From DAOTUB01 sp034437455 (lineage in GTDB: Bacteria > Chloroflexota > Anaerolineae > B4-G1): a stretch of 8,440 nucleotides of DNA. The notes beneath the pieces are model-generated. The model was not told the DNA's origin, did not search any database, and was given only the letters and a program-made list of their open reading frames with translations. This document shows positions 6,843 to 8,440 of the stretch, one piece after another. A program made the translations under genes and the position numbers. Every line of letters begins with the position of its first letter. The first letter of the stretch is position 1. The stretch spans positions 1-8,440 of the forward strand of contig DAOTUB010000094.1 in assembly GCA_034437455.1 (NCBI GenBank), written 5' to 3'.

Positions 6843-7784
6843 ATGCTGACGAGGGAAGCCATTTTCCGGCAGATTTACGCCGACTATGTGGAACCGATCC
6901 AGCAGATCGTGGCGGTAGAGTACGACAATGCCCTCCAGTCGCCCATCTACTTTCGCCATCGGAATCGCGACTATGAGGTCACGGAGGTCATTGGGCGTTT
7001 TCGCACATCGCCGTCCGACCCGTCGGTGCTCTACCTGCTGCGCGCCCACGACGAGGTCTATGCACTTTACCGCGACCTGGCCAGGTCAGCAAGTCCATTT
7101 CTGTGGCGCGGTCAGTGGGTGCTCCACTTTCGGGTGGACGAGGAGTATGAAAACGATATGTTGGTAGACATGACATTGAAACGCGCCGCCGATTTCCACG
7201 GCCACCTCTGCCCCGATCTGACCATCGGCTACCGGGCCGGTCAGACCGCCCTCGCTCGCCTGACCCTGGAGCGGATGTATTGGCAGAACCTGCGCGTCAT
7301 CGCCGAAAATACGACGTCGGCCGTGGACGCGGTTCAACTGCTGACCGGTTGCACCCTGGGTAATTGCCGGCTGCGGCTGCGCGACTGGGGCAAACACGTT
7401 TACACCTTTGTCTACGGCGATGGCGAGGGGCTGCGCCTGGCCCTCCGCCCCGACGCCATACCCGAGAATACCCAGTTCCTGATTCTGGAAGAGAGAATTC
7501 AAACAGAGCAAGCAATCATGTCAGAGATGGCTCACTACCAGGCGCTGTTGGACGAGCGCATCGCCGCGCTGATCGCCGCTCCGGCCGACGCGCTCTTTTC
7601 CACCCAACGGGTCGCCGTCGAATGGCCCGACGAGCCTGTCACGTCGGCCCTCGCTCCCTGCGATGGTTGTGGGGACGTGGTGCTAAAGACCCATCTGACG
7701 GTGCGAGATGGGAAGCGCCTGTGCCGCTTGTGCGCCGATCCTCCCAAAGACCGGCCCGACGGCGCGGGTATGACGATCAATTAA
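6843..7784 (+). CDS. FmdE-family protein with extra N-terminal domain, divergent copy
   Basis: This 313-residue protein has three parts. Residues 1-110 form a domain that I do not recognise; its core (about 33-100: PIYFRHRNRDYEV ... YALYRD ... WRGQWVLHFRVDEE) alternates aromatic and charged residues like a small beta-barrel and faintly resembles DUF6504-type proteins. Residues about 111-205 are the FmdE domain: DFHGHLCP (117-124), then ENTTSAVDAVQLLTGCTLGNC (155-175). At the end are CxxC pairs Cys273/276 and Cys294/297, a zinc-finger-like unit. Against the next gene it has Asp125 for Gly after HxCP, Ser159 for Cys in the second motif, and an extra Cys175. FmdE was named for a gene in the formylmethanofuran dehydrogenase operon of methanogens; its exact role is not settled, and bacterial relatives bind metal. 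AGGAG lies five bases before the ATG at 6843. Confidence 0.88.
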   Translation: MLTREAIFRQIYADYVEPIQQIVAVEYDNALQSPIYFRHRNRDYEVTEVIGRFRTSPSDPSVLYLLRAHDEVYALYRDLARSASPFLWRGQWVLHFRVDEEYENDMLVDMTLKRAADFHGHLCPDLTIGYRAGQTALARLTLERMYWQNLRVIAENTTSAVDAVQLLTGCTLGNCRLRLRDWGKHVYTFVYGDGEGLRLALRPDAIPENTQFLILEERIQTEQAIMSEMAHYQALLDERIAALIAAPADALFSTQRVAVEWPDEPVTSALAPCDGCGDVVLKTHLTVRDGKRLCRLCADPPKDRPDGAGMTIN

Positions 7785-7789
7785 AGGAG
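7783..7789 (+). promoter_or_regulatory. Shine-Dalgarno site upstream of an ATT start
   Basis: AAAGGAG overlaps the stop of the previous gene. Its end is 8 bases from the ATT at 7798 and 5 bases from an in-frame ATA at 7795. No ATG, GTG or TTG in the right frame lies within reach. Confidence 0.7.
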
Positions 7790-7797
7790 AAAAAATA

Positions 7798-8391
7798 ATT
7801 GACATCGAAGGAACCGTCAAGTTCCACGGCCACAGTTGTCCCGGCCTGGCCACCGGCATTCGCGCCGCCGAGATCGCGCTGCGCGAGATCGGCCCGCACT
7901 CTGCCGACGAAGAGATCGTGGCCATCGTCGAGACCGACATGTGCGGCGTGGACGCCATCCAGTACCTGACCGGCTGCACGTTCGGCAAGGGCAACCTGAT
8001 CCACCTGGATTACGGCAAGAACGCCTTTACCTTTATCCGCCGCTCCGACGGCAAGGCGCTGCGCATCGTGACCCGGCCCAACGCCTTTGGCCCGCCGGAC
8101 CCGGAGCGCCAGGCACTGTTCGAGCGGGTGCGCAGTGGCGCGACCACGGAGGAAGAGCAGGCGCGCTTTGACGCGCTACACGGCCAGCGCGTCCAACAGG
8201 TGCTCGACGCGCCGGAAGAGGCGCTGTTCGAGGTACGCGAGGTTGAGCCGCGCATCCCGGCCCGGGCGCGCGTCATGACCTCACTGGCCTGCGAGGCGTG
8301 CGGCGAGATGGCGATGGAGACGCGCACGCGGAATTTCCGGGGCCAGGTGCTCTGTCTGCCGTGCTTCGAAGCCGCCGAGCGGCGTTTGTGA
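7798..8391 (+). CDS. FmdE-family protein, canonical copy, apparent ATT start
   Basis: This 197-residue cytoplasmic protein has complete FmdE motifs: KFHGHSCPG (8-16), ETDMCGVDAIQYLTGCTFGKGN (45-66) with Cys49 and Cys60, then DYGKNAFTF. After a helical linker (about 105-145) come CxxC pairs Cys165/168 and Cys186/189, a zinc-finger-like end. The first conventional start in frame is GTG at 7918, which would delete the FHGHxCPG metal motif. The reading frame is open back to 7774, just after a TGA. A strong AAAGGAG sits 8 bases before ATT 7798, which gives an N-terminus of normal length for the family (nine residues before FHGH counting back from His). ATT is a rare but real bacterial start, as in E. 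coli infC; a sequencing or base change from ATG is the alternative. It probably works with the preceding FmdE protein. Confidence 0.85.
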   Translation: MDIEGTVKFHGHSCPGLATGIRAAEIALREIGPHSADEEIVAIVETDMCGVDAIQYLTGCTFGKGNLIHLDYGKNAFTFIRRSDGKALRIVTRPNAFGPPDPERQALFERVRSGATTEEEQARFDALHGQRVQQVLDAPEEALFEVREVEPRIPARARVMTSLACEACGEMAMETRTRNFRGQVLCLPCFEAAERRL

Positions 8392-8423
8392 GGCCTGCGG
8401 GCGCGCCACTGCGCTCGAATTGA

Positions 8424-8430
8424 GGGGAGG
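8424..8430 (+). promoter_or_regulatory. Shine-Dalgarno site of the next gene
   Basis: GGGGAGG lies 5 bases before the ATG at 8436. The 44 bases between the FmdE stop and this ATG contain no convincing terminator, so the operon probably continues. Confidence 0.65.
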
Positions 8431-8435
8431 TTTTT

Positions 8436-8440
8436 ATGTC
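8436..8440 (+). CDS. Start of a further gene, cut by the window edge
   Basis: Only the ATG and two more bases are visible. The strong Shine-Dalgarno site at 8424-8430 and the continuing direction make a real start likely. Nothing can be said about the product. Confidence 0.55.

Noticed and set aside
7918..8391. Second FmdE gene starting at GTG 7918
   Set aside because: It has no Shine-Dalgarno site, and this start would remove the conserved FHGHSCPG motif that is encoded in frame upstream.

Overview
The window is one tightly packed, co-directional, high-GC gene cluster, all on the + strand, with no convincing gene on the - strand. Ten complete genes follow a 189-base leader, and the start codon of an eleventh gene sits at the right edge. 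Gaps between genes are mostly under 30 bases. Three junctions overlap (ATGA at 2807-2810, an 8-base overlap at 4575-4582, ATGA at 5764-5767), and almost every gene has a clear Shine-Dalgarno site. This is the layout of a single transcription unit that runs on past 8440. The host looks like a bacterium with a lipoprotein-type binding protein whose lipobox is followed by a Pro/Thr/Ala-rich linker. Together with the high GC and the anaerobe-associated FmdE genes this suggests a Chloroflexota-like or Clostridia-like anaerobe, but the phylum call is an inference of low certainty.

Layout. 1-189: leader with a striking 17-base inverted repeat. 190-5168: a complete five-gene ABC importer of the dipeptide/nickel (Dpp/Opp/Nik) class, made of a lipoprotein binding protein, two permeases, a long ATPase with a C-terminal four-cysteine tail and a short ATPase without that tail. 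5195-5767: two tandem, clearly paralogous small helical proteins of about 92 residues, the second with a His-rich N-terminus. 5764-6816: an extended short-chain dehydrogenase/epimerase. 6843-8391: two FmdE-family proteins with C-terminal zinc-finger-like CxxC pairs. The first is divergent and has an extra N-terminal domain. The second has canonical motifs but appears to start at an ATT codon.

How it may work together (inference). The importer class includes nickel and metal-chelate transporters. The binding protein carries a His-x-His motif near its end, one small protein has a run of histidines, and both FmdE proteins have Cys/His motifs typical of metal sites. The simplest reading is import of a transition metal, probably nickel or cobalt and possibly as a chelate, followed by cytoplasmic handling by the small helical pair and the FmdE pair. 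The role of the epimerase-like enzyme is unexplained; it might modify a ligand. Peptide import is not excluded. The most unusual points are the paired small proteins with complementary histidines, the asymmetric FmdE pair, the ATT start and the leader inverted repeat.
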